Source: Chitinophagales bacterium
GTDB taxonomy: Bacteria; Bacteroidota; Bacteroidia; Chitinophagales; JADIYW01
Direction: 5' to 3'
DNA: 52,204 nucleotides
Assembly: GCA_019694955.1 (NCBI GenBank)
Contig: JAIBAX010000032.1
Span: 1 to 52,204 of the forward strand
In this document: piece by piece, positions 43,339-52,204 of the stretch
How the letters are laid out: every line of letters begins with the position of its first letter
How positions within the stretch are numbered: the first letter of the stretch is position 1
Translations under genes and position numbers: made by a program
The notes under the pieces: generated by a model
Seen by the model: only the letters and a program-made list of their open reading frames with translations
What the model was told of the DNA's origin: nothing
Databases searched by the model: none

Positions 43339-45015
43339 CTAAAACTCATCCGTCACACAACCTTCGCTGGCAGAGCTTACTGTTTTTGCATACTTGTATA
43401 AAATGCCATTTTTGGCTTTTAGTGGCGGCTGTTGCCATGCTAACCTCCGTACTGCCAGTTCTTCTTCTGATATCAACACATCAATGGTATTGTTTACAGC
43501 ATCAATCAATATGGTGTCACCATTTTTTACTAAGCCAATATTGCCACCATTTTGTGCTTCAGGTGTGACATGTCCTACCACAAAGCCATGTGAACCACCG
43601 GAAAATCGACCATCGGTAATCAATGCAACATCCTTACCTAAACCTTCACCCATGAGTACGGAGGTGGGTTTTAACATTTCCGGCATTCCTGGCGCACCTC
43701 TTGGTCCGACATAACGGATAACAACGACATTGCCTGCCTTTACTTGTTTGTTTTGCATGGCATCGATGGCTTCCTGTTCGCTATCGAAACAAACGGCGGC
43801 ACCTTCAAAACGTTCACCTTCTTTACCAGTTATTTTTGCAACGGCACCTTCTTGAGCAAGGTTCCCATACAAAATTCGGATATGACCAGTTTTTTTAATG
43901 GGATTTGTAATACTATGCACCAAATCCTGACCTTCCGGTAAGCCGGGTAATGATTCTAGGTTTTCCGCCAGTGTTTTTCCCGTTACAGTCATACAGTCGC
44001 CGTGTAACATGCCTTCGGCAAGCATCATCTTCATCACCGCCGGAACACCGCCTAATTTATGTAAGTCCTCCATAACATATTTACCACTTGGTCTGAAGTC
44101 TGCGAGCATAGGTGTGATTTCGGCTAAACGCACAAAATCACTTAGTGTGAGTTGTACGCCCACCGTTTTTGCCATGGCAATAAGGTGCATGACTGCATTC
44201 GTACTACCACCTAAGACAATAACTACCCTAATAGCATTTTCAAAAGCCTTGAAAGTCATGATATCGGAAGGCTTAATATCTAACTCTAATAAGTTTTTTA
44301 TAGCTGCAGCCGCTTGTTGCATTTCATTCTTCTTGTCCTGACTAACGGCAGGGTTGCTGGCAGAATAGGGTAAGCTCATGCCTAAGGCTTCAATGGCAGA
44401 AGCCATGGTATTAGCAGTATACATACCGCCACAAGCACCTGCGCCGGGACAAGCATTGCTAACAACACCTTTAAAGTCTTCATTGGAAATAGTGCCGGCA
44501 AATTTTTTACCCAAAGCCTCAAAAGCAGAAACGACATCCAATGTTTCGCCTTTATAATGTCCGGGAGCAATGGTGCCACCATAAACCATTAATGAAGGTC
44601 TATTTAACCGAGCCATGCCCATAATAACACCGGGCATATTTTTATCACATCCGGCAATGGAAATAATGCCATCGTAAAACTGTGCACCTGCATTTGTCTC
44701 GATACTATCGGCAATGACTTCTCTAGAAACCAATGAATAGCGCATACCGGAAGTACCCATGGAAATACCATCGCTCACTCCAATGGTGTAAAAATTCAAA
44801 CCAATCAGACCTTGCTGGTTGACCAATCCTTTCAACTGACTTGCAAGCGCATTTAAATGCATGTTGCAAGGATTCCCATCCCAGCCTGTAGAAACAATCC
44901 CTACCTGCGCTTTCTTTAAATCCTCGTCGGTAAGTCCGATAGCGTGTAACATGGCCTGTGCGGCAGGTTGTGTTTCGTCTTGGGTGATCGTTTTGCTGTG
45001 CTTATTTAATTCCAT
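43339..45015 (-). CDS. ilvD: Dihydroxy-acid dehydratase
   Basis: IlvD dehydrates the dihydroxy acids of valine and isoleucine synthesis. From the ATG at 45015 the protein has 558 residues. Three cysteines mark a 2Fe-2S-type enzyme: C50 (WDGNPCNMH), C123 (GCDKNMPG) and C195 ([14 protein letters not shown]). The C-terminal [15 protein letters not shown] segment is intact. A TTG at 45024 is an unneeded extension. ilvA and ilvE are also in the window but in separate units. Confidence 0.96.
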   Translation of the reverse strand: MELNKHSKTITQDETQPAAQAMLHAIGLTDEDLKKAQVGIVSTGWDGNPCNMHLNALASQLKGLVNQQGLIGLNFYTIGVSDGISMGTSGMRYSLVSREVIADSIETNAGAQFYDGIISIAGCDKNMPGVIMGMARLNRPSLMVYGGTIAPGHYKGETLDVVSAFEALGKKFAGTISNEDFKGVVSNACPGAGACGGMYTANTMASAIEALGMSLPYSASNPAVSQDKKNEMQQAAAAIKNLLELDIKPSDIMTFKAFENAIRVVIVLGGSTNAVMHLIAMAKTVGVQLTLSDFVRLAEITPMLADFRPSGKYVMEDLHKLGGVPAVMKMMLAEGMLHGDCMTVTGKTLAENLESLPGLPEGQDLVHSITNPIKKTGHIRILYGNLAQEGAVAKITGKEGERFEGAAVCFDSEQEAIDAMQNKQVKAGNVVVIRYVGPRGAPGMPEMLKPTSVLMGEGLGKDVALITDGRFSGGSHGFVVGHVTPEAQNGGNIGLVKNGDTILIDAVNNTIDVLISEEELAVRRLAWQQPPLKAKNGILYKYAKTVSSASEGCVTDEF

Positions 45016-45038
45016 GGAATACAATTTTCTGTTATCTG

Positions 45039-45070
45039 CAAATGTATTAACCTACTGCGACTTTTCTCAA
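45039..45070 (-). promoter_or_regulatory. Predicted promoter of ilvD
   Basis: On the minus strand TTG (45070-45068), a 21-bp spacer and TACATTTG (45046-45039) fit the Bacteroidota consensus TTG-N19-21-TAnnTTTG exactly. The ATG is 23 bp downstream. Confidence 0.7.
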
Positions 45071-45149
45071 TATTTATAAACAAATTTGTAGAGAGGTATG
45101 CATTTTTGATTTTTCATCCGAAAAACCCTTAATTTTATCTTTATAAACA

Positions 45150-46121
45150 ATGGAAATGAAAAGAATCGGAATATTGACCTCTGGCGGTGATGCACCCGGC
45201 ATGAATAGTTGCATCAGAAGTATTGTCATTACTGCTTTGCAATACCAAATAAACTGTATTGGTATCCTAAATGGATACAATGGATTGATACAGCGAGCAA
45301 CCATTGAATTGTCCCAAAAAAATGTTAAGCACATTATGCCATTGGGTGGTACTATCCTGAAGACTTCACGATCTAAAGATTTTTTTTCTTATGAGGGTCG
45401 TCAAAAGGCTTTTGAAAATTATCGGGCACTGGGTTTGGATGGGCTAATTGTAATCGGAGGAGACGGTTCATTTCGTGGAGCAAAGGCATTTCAGGACGAG
45501 TTCGGCGTGGCTGTAATAGGTATTCCCGGAACGATTGATAACGATTTGTTAGGAACTGACTATACCATCGGTTATGATACTGCCATAAATACCGCCATGC
45601 ATGCCTTGGATCAGTTAAGGGATACTGCACAATCCCACAATCGAGTGTTTTTTGTAGAGTTAATGGGGCACGATGCTGGGCTGATTGCTATTCGCAGTGG
45701 CTTAGCCGCAGGTGCGGAAGATATACATATCCCTGAGATTAAAACGGATATACCGGCGTTATTGGAAAAGATTCGCCAAAAGCCCATAGATGAATCAATG
45801 ATTATTGTTGTGTCAGAAGGAGATGAGTATGATACGTTCGAGTTAGCAAAACAAGCTAAAGATAATTTTCCGGAACTGGAAATCAAGACATTGATTCTTG
45901 GACACCTACAACGGGGTGGGAGTCCAACAGCTTTTGATAGATTACTGGCATCGCGATTTGGATTGGCAGCCGTAAAAACATTGGTAGAGGGTAAAAGTGG
46001 TTTGGCTACCGGAATAATTAACGGTCAAGTACAAATGATAGCTTTGCAAAAAGTAGAAAAGCACCTTAACTATGTCAAGCCGCATTTGCTTGAATTGATG
46101 GATGCTTTGTGTAGTAGATAG
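45150..46121 (+). CDS. pfkA: ATP-dependent 6-phosphofructokinase
   Basis: PfkA makes fructose 1,6-bisphosphate in glycolysis. The 323-residue length is that of bacterial ATP-PFK. Motifs are TSGGDAPGMN at 10-19, GGDGS at 103-107 (the glycine after GGD points to ATP rather than pyrophosphate), the catalytic PGTIDND with D130, and LGHLQRGGSPTAFDR. It is divergent from ilvD. A near-match -7 box TATCTTTA lies at 45136-45143, close to the ATG. Confidence 0.96.
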   Translation: MEMKRIGILTSGGDAPGMNSCIRSIVITALQYQINCIGILNGYNGLIQRATIELSQKNVKHIMPLGGTILKTSRSKDFFSYEGRQKAFENYRALGLDGLIVIGGDGSFRGAKAFQDEFGVAVIGIPGTIDNDLLGTDYTIGYDTAINTAMHALDQLRDTAQSHNRVFFVELMGHDAGLIAIRSGLAAGAEDIHIPEIKTDIPALLEKIRQKPIDESMIIVVSEGDEYDTFELAKQAKDNFPELEIKTLILGHLQRGGSPTAFDRLLASRFGLAAVKTLVEGKSGLATGIINGQVQMIALQKVEKHLNYVKPHLLELMDALCSR

Positions 46122-46165
46122 TATTTTGGGAGAAGGGAAGCAGCTCGTGTCAAACTCAAGAGTGC

Positions 46166-46759
46166 TTAGAAAATATGATGGAGGTGATGATTCTTTACCA
46201 AGGAATTATTGGTATTTTCAATATCGTGAACAGTAATTTCCAATAAGTCAAAGGCAAGACTATGATTGCATAATATGTTATTGCTTATTCCTGAATATTC
46301 GGGAAAGGAACTGTATGTCCAATTGTTGAGGTGATTTACAAGATTTGCTTTAAGTGGATTTAAATGTATGTAATTGAAACATATAAAAGGATAATGTTCG
46401 TCTTTGTCTTGATTGGTCAGCAACTTCTCTTTCGTATTTTGGGTGAAAATGGAGCCACGGAATCCCATTTCTTTATTTACTCCTTTGGTATAACCATTTA
46501 AAATGTTCTTTATTCCTAAAGAAATAACGTTGAATTCTAAAACGCCGATTTTCTTCATTTCTAAACACCTCTCATCGGTGTATATAAGGAAATGAAAGTG
46601 GTTGGGCATCAAACAATAAGCAAGTATTTCTCAATGCGGTTTCAAATGTGTTGATACCTTATTCAGAAAGTATTTATAATGTTCATCTTTAAAGAAAATA
46701 GTATTTCTATTGTTTCCACGATTATATATATGGTATATGTTTCCTTCAGTGAAATGCAT
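46166..46759 (-). pseudogene. REP-associated tyrosine transposase (RAYT), interrupted by an in-frame stop
   Basis: The frame begins at an ATG at 46759 (MHFTEGNIYHIYNRGNNR) and reads to THLKPH, where a TGA stop (at about 46631) occurs. The same frame then continues EILAYCLMPNHFHFLIYTDE, with the HUH-type HFHF, and on to KGVNKEMGFRGSIF, FNYIHLNPLKANLV and NNWTYSSFPEYSG. A single base change accounts for the break. RAYT proteins act on REP palindromes; one such palindrome (46777-46807) lies just 5' of the gene. It differs clearly from the RAYT at 1.6-2.2 kb. A separate protein from the internal ATG is unlikely to be active. Confidence 0.85.
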
Positions 46760-46776
46760 GGTTTCAATTTTTTTAC

Positions 46777-46807
46777 AGATGTGCCACACTTCGGAAGTGT
46801 GGCATCT
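46777..46807. repeat. REP-like palindrome, GATGTGCCACACTT family, beside the second RAYT
   Basis: AGATGTGCCACACTTC and GAAGTGTGGCATCT pair around CG, with one bulged base. The left arm is the same as in the solo copy at 12375. It lies between the ilvE stop and the RAYT start, and may also act as a hairpin after ilvE. Confidence 0.88.
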
Positions 46808-46813
46808 TAACAA

Positions 46814-47710
46814 TTAAAAATACTCCAAATAGTTAGTATCCTTACCACTTACGATTCGTTTATACCTGTTGTGAAGTAGATGCCCAATAGAATCTTCCCA
46901 GTCGATTTTCATTTTATGACCATTGATGCTGGCAATTCCTGCAACCTCTGTGGCAGTCCCGGTGAAGAAGGCGCCATCTGCTTCGATGATTTCCTCGACA
47001 CCAAATAATTTTTCTACCACATCAATGCCCATTTGTCTAGCAATTTCAATTAATGTCAAACGGGTGATTCCCGGAAATATATTATGTGTTGGCGGTGTAA
47101 ATAGCTTGCCACCTTTTTCGTAAAAAAATGAACACCCCGGACCTTGCGCTACATATCCTTCTACATCTAACATGATGGCTTCATCGAAGCCTTTGCTATT
47201 GGCTTCTCTGGTGGCAAAGATAGCATTGGTATAATGACCGACAATTTTTGTGTCCACAAAAGTAGTCCGTGGGTGAGGGCGTCGCCACGATGATACCATA
47301 ACATTTAAATGGTTCGACTCAAAATAACGATTCCACTTCCAACAGGTCATTAGCACATTTGGTTTTTCAGCTTCCGCACGAAGGGTCATGTTTTTATCCA
47401 TGAGCACCAAAGGACGGATATATGCTTCCTTCATATTGTTCAACTCAATCAATTCGTATGCGTAGTTGATCATGTCTTGTACAGAATAAGGCATGGTAAT
47501 ACCCATTTTTTCTGCACAAGAAATCAGTCGTTCAAAATGTCGTCTTACCTTAAATATATGAGGCCCTTGTGCCGTGTTATATGCCCGAACGCCATCAAAT
47601 ACGCCATATCCATAGTGAAGGGTCTGGTTAAAAGGGCTTATATGGAAGTCGGTCACCTTTTTAAAAGTACCATTGAAGAATAAAATCGATTTGTCATTAT
47701 GATACATCAT
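46814..47710 (-). CDS. ilvE: Branched-chain amino acid aminotransferase
   Basis: The 298-residue class IV PLP enzyme transaminates leucine, isoleucine and valine and their keto acids. It has LHYGYGVFDGVRAY near 31-44, IRPLVLMD, the cofactor lysine K155 in VDTKIVGHYTN, and GCSFFYEKGGKLFTPP and FFTGTATEVAGI. Length is normal. The RAYT pseudogene and its palindrome follow the stop directly. Start at the first of two ATGs is possible; either gives an intact N-terminus. Confidence 0.93.
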   Translation of the reverse strand: MMYHNDKSILFFNGTFKKVTDFHISPFNQTLHYGYGVFDGVRAYNTAQGPHIFKVRRHFERLISCAEKMGITMPYSVQDMINYAYELIELNNMKEAYIRPLVLMDKNMTLRAEAEKPNVLMTCWKWNRYFESNHLNVMVSSWRRPHPRTTFVDTKIVGHYTNAIFATREANSKGFDEAIMLDVEGYVAQGPGCSFFYEKGGKLFTPPTHNIFPGITRLTLIEIARQMGIDVVEKLFGVEEIIEADGAFFTGTATEVAGIASINGHKMKIDWEDSIGHLLHNRYKRIVSGKDTNYLEYF

Positions 47711-47885
47711 ACCTTAGCGCAATTATTGCACTAAAATAGCGAGTTTTCTCTACTTATTCGGCATTAAATAAATGTAAAGGCATGATTTGGAATACAGGCG
47801 TACGTATCACATGTGTTGCTGAGAAAAATACTGCTGTAATCTTAGAGGCGGATTTTTTGATTTAAATTCTTAAGTGTGCATAATC

Positions 47886-49391
47886 TTATTGGTTGTTGAC
47901 AATAAATGGCTGTAACCCATCAGCCATTTTCCTGTCGTTGCCCAACCTTGGTATTTTATTCTGTCCACCTAATTTGCCAATGGTTTCCATATAATTTCTA
48001 AACCCATTCTCTTTAATGATGGATACCTTTAACGGCTGTAAAATGCCACCATCTACTAAGTCCTTGTAGTAAATGTTTTTATGTTGCATGAGCCTATCTA
48101 ACTCAAGCGCCCATTTTTGTAAGTTATCAGGTTTGTTCTTGAATTCGATGAACCACTCATGGTAAGGTAACTCGTTGTCTACTTGAATCTTAGGAGCAAC
48201 TGTAAAGTCAACCACTTCCACGCCTGAATTTTGACATAAATGAGTAATAGCATTTTCTACCTCTTCAACAATAACATGTTCGCCAAAGGCAGAAATAAAA
48301 TGCTTTATTCTACCGGTAACGACAATTTTATAAGGGTTTAAAGAAATAAACTTAATTGTATCCCCTATGTTATAAGCCCACAATCCTGCATTTGTTGTTA
48401 GAATAATGGCATATTGAATGCCTAATTGAACATCCTTTAATGTCAGTCGTGTAGGGAAATCATGGAATATTTCTTCAATTGGAACAAATTCATAAAAAAT
48501 CCCTCCATTGATATTTAGTAATAATCCTTCTTCTCTATAATCATCTTGAAAGGCAATAAAACCTTCGCTGGCAGGGTATGTTTCTATATAATCCACTCCT
48601 TCGCCAATGAGTTGAGAGAATATTTTTTCATATGGCTTGAAATTAACACCACCATGTACATATAGCTTGAGTTGAGGCCATATTTCTTTTAAATTTTGCT
48701 TGCTTGTAGCTTTTAATAGCTGTTCAAAGTACATAATCATCCAAGGAGCAATTCCGCTGACTAAGGTCATGTTTTGCGGTAATGTCTCCTTGACAATAGC
48801 GGTAAGTTTTGTTTCCCAATCTTCGATAATATTCGTTTCATAGGAAGGCAGTCGATTGCTGAGTAGGTATTTGGGTACTTCGTGGTAAACGATTCCTGAC
48901 AGCCTTCCTGCATCAATACTACCTTTCTTATCAAGCTCCGGACTCCCTTGCAAGAAAATCATCTTTCCTTCTACCCAATCTGTATTCTTGGTTTTTTGTA
49001 TATAAAATTGTAGTGCCATACGAGCGGCTTTAACTTGCTCATTAATGGAAACATCGGTTATTGGGATATATTTAACACCAGATGTTGTGCCACTGGTTTT
49101 TGCAAAATATTTAGGCTTGCCGGGCCATAAAACGTCGTCTTTACCATCGATGATTTGGTTGATATAAGGCTTTAGTTGTTCATAATCACGTATCGGGACA
49201 TGCTGTATAAATGCTGCATGCGATTTAATGTTTTCAAAATTATGATTGTTGCCAAAAATCGTTTTTTTTCCTTCCGTCAACAAATTTCTAAAAACACTTT
49301 CTTGCGTTTGGACAGGTTGTTCGTAGTTCTTCAAAAAACGACGAACTTCATACCATGAAAATAATTTAGCTAACTTACTTTTAATGCCCAT
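47886..49391 (-). CDS. GH3-family acyl-adenylate-forming protein
   Basis: GH3 enzymes activate a carboxylic acid with ATP and conjugate it to an amino acid or amine. The 501-residue protein has the adenylation motifs AKTSGTTSGVKYIPIT (P-loop-like), LYVHGGVNFKPYEKIF, YPASEGFIAFQ and the C-terminal VTGRIKHFISAFGEHV. Members are best known in plants for auxin conjugation. Bacteroidota homologues are common but have no defined substrate. It stands alone; no other biosynthetic genes adjoin it. Confidence 0.93.
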   Translation of the reverse strand: MGIKSKLAKLFSWYEVRRFLKNYEQPVQTQESVFRNLLTEGKKTIFGNNHNFENIKSHAAFIQHVPIRDYEQLKPYINQIIDGKDDVLWPGKPKYFAKTSGTTSGVKYIPITDVSINEQVKAARMALQFYIQKTKNTDWVEGKMIFLQGSPELDKKGSIDAGRLSGIVYHEVPKYLLSNRLPSYETNIIEDWETKLTAIVKETLPQNMTLVSGIAPWMIMYFEQLLKATSKQNLKEIWPQLKLYVHGGVNFKPYEKIFSQLIGEGVDYIETYPASEGFIAFQDDYREEGLLLNINGGIFYEFVPIEEIFHDFPTRLTLKDVQLGIQYAIILTTNAGLWAYNIGDTIKFISLNPYKIVVTGRIKHFISAFGEHVIVEEVENAITHLCQNSGVEVVDFTVAPKIQVDNELPYHEWFIEFKNKPDNLQKWALELDRLMQHKNIYYKDLVDGGILQPLKVSIIKENGFRNYMETIGKLGGQNKIPRLGNDRKMADGLQPFIVNNQ

Positions 49392-49471
49392 AGTGCAAAT
49401 TTCAAATAATTATACTGTTTTAAAAAGCAATTAGGAATTTTTATTAAAATATAGATTATATATGATTTTGG

Positions 49472-49503
49472 TTGGGTTAGTTTAATATAAATTTATATAT
49501 TTG
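49472..49503 (+). promoter_or_regulatory. Predicted promoter of the SprB/MopE-repeat surface protein
   Basis: TTG (49472-49474), a 21-bp spacer and TATATTTG (49496-49503) fit the Bacteroidota consensus exactly. The ATG at 49567 is 63 bp on, giving a normal leader. Confidence 0.7.
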
Positions 49504-49566
49504 TTCATATGCGATTTTCTTGTATTGCATAAGGGGGAAAATAATAGTTAATTTAAAATTCGTTAG

Positions 49567-52204
49567 ATGGTCATTCGTAAAATGTTTAATGTGAAAAGTG
49601 TAATGTTTTTCATGTTGTTTCTGCTAATAACCCAAACTTCGAAAATTTACGGACAGTGTAGTATGGTCGTTAATGTAGATTCTGTAAAGAATTCATTTTG
49701 TTTAAATTGCAACGGGACTATTACTATTTCGGTTCAAAATGGTACTACACCAATAAATTTCTTGTGGTCAGATGGTAATACGAATCAGAATCGGTCAGGT
49801 TTATGTGCCGGAACTTATTCGGTGACAGTTACAGATGGAGCAGGTTGCCAGGTGGTAAAGAATGATATCGTTGTCGAACAAGTTCCTCCACCTACTATAG
49901 CTTTTCAAAAGTCTAATGCAAGTTGTGGACTTTGCAATGGATCGATTTTAATAGATATTACAGGTGGCGTACCACCCTATACATATTCATGGTCAGACGG
50001 AGTTACAACAGAAGATAGGGTAAATTTATGTGGTGGAAGTTATAATTTTCAGGTAAATGATAATGCAAACTGTGCTACAGCTTTGGGTTTTTCTATATCA
50101 CAAACGGGAAACATAAGCCTTGAAACAGATATAACACACTTAAGTTGTTTTGGTGCAAACGATGGAAGCATAGATATTGCTGTCATAGGAGGAACAAATC
50201 CTTTTACATATGCTTGGAGTAATGGTGCTACCACGCAGGATATTGCTAATTTGGCAGCAGGAGATTATACGATTACTGTTACAGATAATAATGGTTGTAC
50301 ATATACAACTACATATACAGTTAATAATCCTCCTAATGCATCCTTTTCATCCCAAGGAGCCTCAACAACCTGCGGGAATAATAACGGGTCTATTACAGTT
50401 ACCGTAAATGGAGGAAACCCACCATTTACCTTTGATTGGTCGCATATTCCCGGAACGAATAATCCTCAAAATTTAACGAATCTAGCTTCCGGGTATTACG
50501 AAGTCAATATTTATGACGAGAATAACTGCCTCATAGGTGGTACGGGAACAAATATTTTTCCTTCGGTTGGCATTGAAATTGACTCAATTGTCACTAAAGC
50601 ATCCTGTAATCAAAGCTCAGATGGAGCAATAGATGTCATTATGATAAATGGGTTTCCTCCATATGTATACAATTGGAATACAGGAGATACAACACAGGAT
50701 ATCATGGGTTTAGATACAGGGAGATATTATTTGTCTATTGAAGATGATTTAGGATGTATTCACCTAGATACAATAAAAGTAACCAGTTTAAACTTGCCCA
50801 ATCTTACCTATTATGCTGACAATGATGGTGATGGCTATGGTGACCCCAATTCGCCCATACTCAGTTGTTCAGGTATCCCTCCGGGATATATTGATGATGA
50901 CGGAGATTGTGATGATACCAATTTTGATATAAATCCCGGTGCCCCGGAGATAGATTGTAATGGCTTTGATGATAACTGTGATGGAGATATTGATGAGAAT
51001 AGCAATTATCAATTGTATTATGAAGATGTTGATGACGATGGTTATGGGAAAACAGATGTTTTGGTGGCTTCTTGTAATGGCGCACCTCCAGGATATACCG
51101 CTTTGCCTGGGGATTGCAACGACAACAACGCCAATATCAACCCGGGACATGCAGAAATAGCATGTAATGGTGTGGACGACAACTGTAACGGCACTACCGA
51201 TGAAAACAATATAAATGTCACATATTATCAAGATGTGGACGGTGACGGCTATGGTAATCCTGATGAAAGTCAAACGACTTGCAACGGCGCACCCAATGGT
51301 TATGTTACAGACAACACAGATTGCGATGATAATAATTCAGACATTCATCCCGGTGCTGCTGAGATTCCATGTACAGGTTTTGATGAAAACTGCGATGGAG
51401 AAATTGATGAGAATTCCGTCTATATAACGTATTATGCAGATCAAGATGGAGATGGTTATGGCAATCCTGCGATTAGCCAAACAACCTGTGACGGCGCTCC
51501 ATTCGGCTATATAACCAATAATACAGATTGCAATGACAACAACGCCAATATCAATCCGGGACATGCAGAAATAGCATGTAATGGTGTAGACGACAACTGT
51601 AACGGTACTGCCGATGAAAACAATATAAATGTTACTTATTATCAAGATGTTGACGGTGACGGCTATGGTAATCCTGATGAAAGTCAAACGACTTGCAACG
51701 GCGCACCCAATGGTTATGTAACGGACAACACAGATTGTGATGATAATAATTCAGACATTAACCCCGGTGCTACTGAAATTCCATGTACAGGCTTTGATGA
51801 AAACTGTGACGGAGAAATTGATGAAAATTCCGTCTATATAACCTATTATGCAGATCAAGATGGGGATGGATATGGCAATCCTACGATTAGCCAAACAACC
51901 TGTGACGGCGCACCAAGTGGCTATGTAACGAATAGTACAGACTGTAACGATAATAACGCCAATATTAACCCTGGACATGCGGAAGTTCCTTGTAATGGTG
52001 TAGACGACAACTGTAACGGTACTACCGATGAAAACAATATAAATGTTACTTATTATCAAGATGTTGACGGTGACGGCTATGGTAATCCTGATGAAAGTCA
52101 AACGACTTGCAACGGCGCACCCAATGGTTATGTTACAGACAACACAGATTGCGATGATAATAATTCAGACATTAACCCCGGTGTTGCTGAGATTCCATGT
52201 ACAG
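49567..52204 (+). CDS. Large surface protein with SprB repeats and MopE-type metal-binding repeats (C-terminus beyond window)
   Basis: The frame is open for 879 codons to the window edge. A signal peptide (VMFFMLFLLITQTSKIYG) is followed by about five SprB-type repeats (to about residue 405). Each has C...GSI.I.V.GG.PP..Y.WS.G....I..L.AG.Y.VTV.D..GC. From about 50800 come MopE-type repeats with DGDGYG, GYV, DCDDNN..INPGA.EI and CNG.DDNCDG..DEN. About six and a half units are seen, of 69 residues each. Aspartate-rich loops suggest calcium or metal binding. It is likely exported by T9SS and anchored on the cell surface; the sorting domain would lie beyond the edge. SprB adhesins serve gliding motility, but this role is not shown here. 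Confidence 0.93.
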   Translation, partial: MVIRKMFNVKSVMFFMLFLLITQTSKIYGQCSMVVNVDSVKNSFCLNCNGTITISVQNGTTPINFLWSDGNTNQNRSGLCAGTYSVTVTDGAGCQVVKNDIVVEQVPPPTIAFQKSNASCGLCNGSILIDITGGVPPYTYSWSDGVTTEDRVNLCGGSYNFQVNDNANCATALGFSISQTGNISLETDITHLSCFGANDGSIDIAVIGGTNPFTYAWSNGATTQDIANLAAGDYTITVTDNNGCTYTTTYTVNNPPNASFSSQGASTTCGNNNGSITVTVNGGNPPFTFDWSHIPGTNNPQNLTNLASGYYEVNIYDENNCLIGGTGTNIFPSVGIEIDSIVTKASCNQSSDGAIDVIMINGFPPYVYNWNTGDTTQDIMGLDTGRYYLSIEDDLGCIHLDTIKVTSLNLPNLTYYADNDGDGYGDPNSPILSCSGIPPGYIDDDGDCDDTNFDINPGAPEIDCNGFDDNCDGDIDENSNYQLYYEDVDDDGYGKTDVLVASCNGAPPGYTALPGDCNDNNANINPGHAEIACNGVDDNCNGTTDENNINVTYYQDVDGDGYGNPDESQTTCNGAPNGYVTDNTDCDDNNSDIHPGAAEIPCTGFDENCDGEIDENSVYITYYADQDGDGYGNPAISQTTCDGAPFGYITNNTDCNDNNANINPGHAEIACNGVDDNCNGTADENNINVTYYQDVDGDGYGNPDESQTTCNGAPNGYVTDNTDCDDNNSDINPGATEIPCTGFDENCDGEIDENSVYITYYADQDGDGYGNPTISQTTCDGAPSGYVTNSTDCNDNNANINPGHAEVPCNGVDDNCNGTTDENNINVTYYQDVDGDGYGNPDESQTTCNGAPNGYVTDNTDCDDNNSDINPGVAEIPCT
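51112..52204 (+). repeat. 414-bp higher-order tandem repeat within the MopE region
   Basis: Two alternating 207-bp unit types (A with DVDGDGYGNPDESQTTC, B with DQDGDGYGN..ISQTTC) form a 414-bp dimer. GATTGCAA recurs at 51112 and 51526, and AATATAAAT at 51208, 51622 and 52036, always 414 bp apart, with only scattered base differences. The array runs past the window edge. Confidence 0.93.

Noticed and set aside
46166..46612. 148-codon frame as an independent transposase
   Set aside because: It starts at the methionine of MPNHFHF in mid-domain; the conserved N-terminus lies upstream in the same frame, beyond a stop codon.
50861..52101. Several minus-strand frames rich in I, T and V in the repeat region
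   Set aside because: They are antisense shadows of the MopE-type repeats and recur with the repeat period; the plus-strand frame carries the protein motifs.

Overview
The window looks like a chromosome segment of a Bacteroidota (Bacteroidetes) bacterium. The evidence is low GC, several exact matches to the Bacteroidota promoter -7 element TAnnTTTG, a PorE-like type IX secretion (T9SS) lipoprotein, a protein with a T9SS C-terminal sorting domain, a SprB-repeat surface protein, a type III glutamine synthetase and futalosine-pathway menaquinone enzymes. I cannot name the genus; Chitinophagia or Saprospiria would fit.

Region 1 (1-10 kb, minus strand) is a type I CRISPR-Cas locus, closest to I-B. 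Read in transcription order it is cas6 (first copy), a WYL-domain regulator, cas6 (second copy), cas5, cas3, a cas8-like large subunit, cas7, a decayed REP-associated transposase (RAYT) with three REP palindromes, cas4, and cas1, which runs off the left edge. No CRISPR array is in the window. A Thg1-like 3'-5' nucleotidyltransferase gene lies immediately upstream (10.2-11.0 kb). The two unlike Cas6 proteins around a WYL regulator and the effector order cas5-cas3-cas8-cas7 are the most distinctive features here.

Region 2 (11-20 kb) holds a divergent HxlR regulator / VOC protein / SnoaL-like cluster, rraA-purM, a tandem array of hairpin repeats, the PorE-like lipoprotein, glutamine synthetase III and a polytopic membrane protein. 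Region 3 (20-33 kb) holds purL, two orphan genes, a QueD-like enzyme, mqnB and mqnD of the futalosine pathway separated by two membrane glycosyltransferase-type genes, a DUF922-type protein, a TraB/GumN lipoprotein and valS. It also has an extremely AT-rich gene desert with an embedded GC-richer block.

Region 4 (33-47.7 kb) is mostly housekeeping: a gamma-glutamylcyclotransferase-like protein, a T9SS cargo protein, an SPFH protein, ilvA, malic enzyme, an alpha/beta hydrolase, a sulfotransferase-like protein, ribosomal proteins L27 and L21, an M48 protease, ilvD, pfkA, a second decayed RAYT and ilvE. Three enzymes of branched-chain amino acid metabolism are thus present but scattered. Region 5 (47.9 kb to the right edge) carries a GH3-family protein and a large secreted protein. 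That protein has SprB-type repeats followed by MopE-type calcium/metal-binding repeats, which are organised at DNA level as a 414-bp higher-order repeat.

The window is rich in short perfect palindromes of several unrelated families. Two of these families are each physically associated with a different degenerate RAYT gene.
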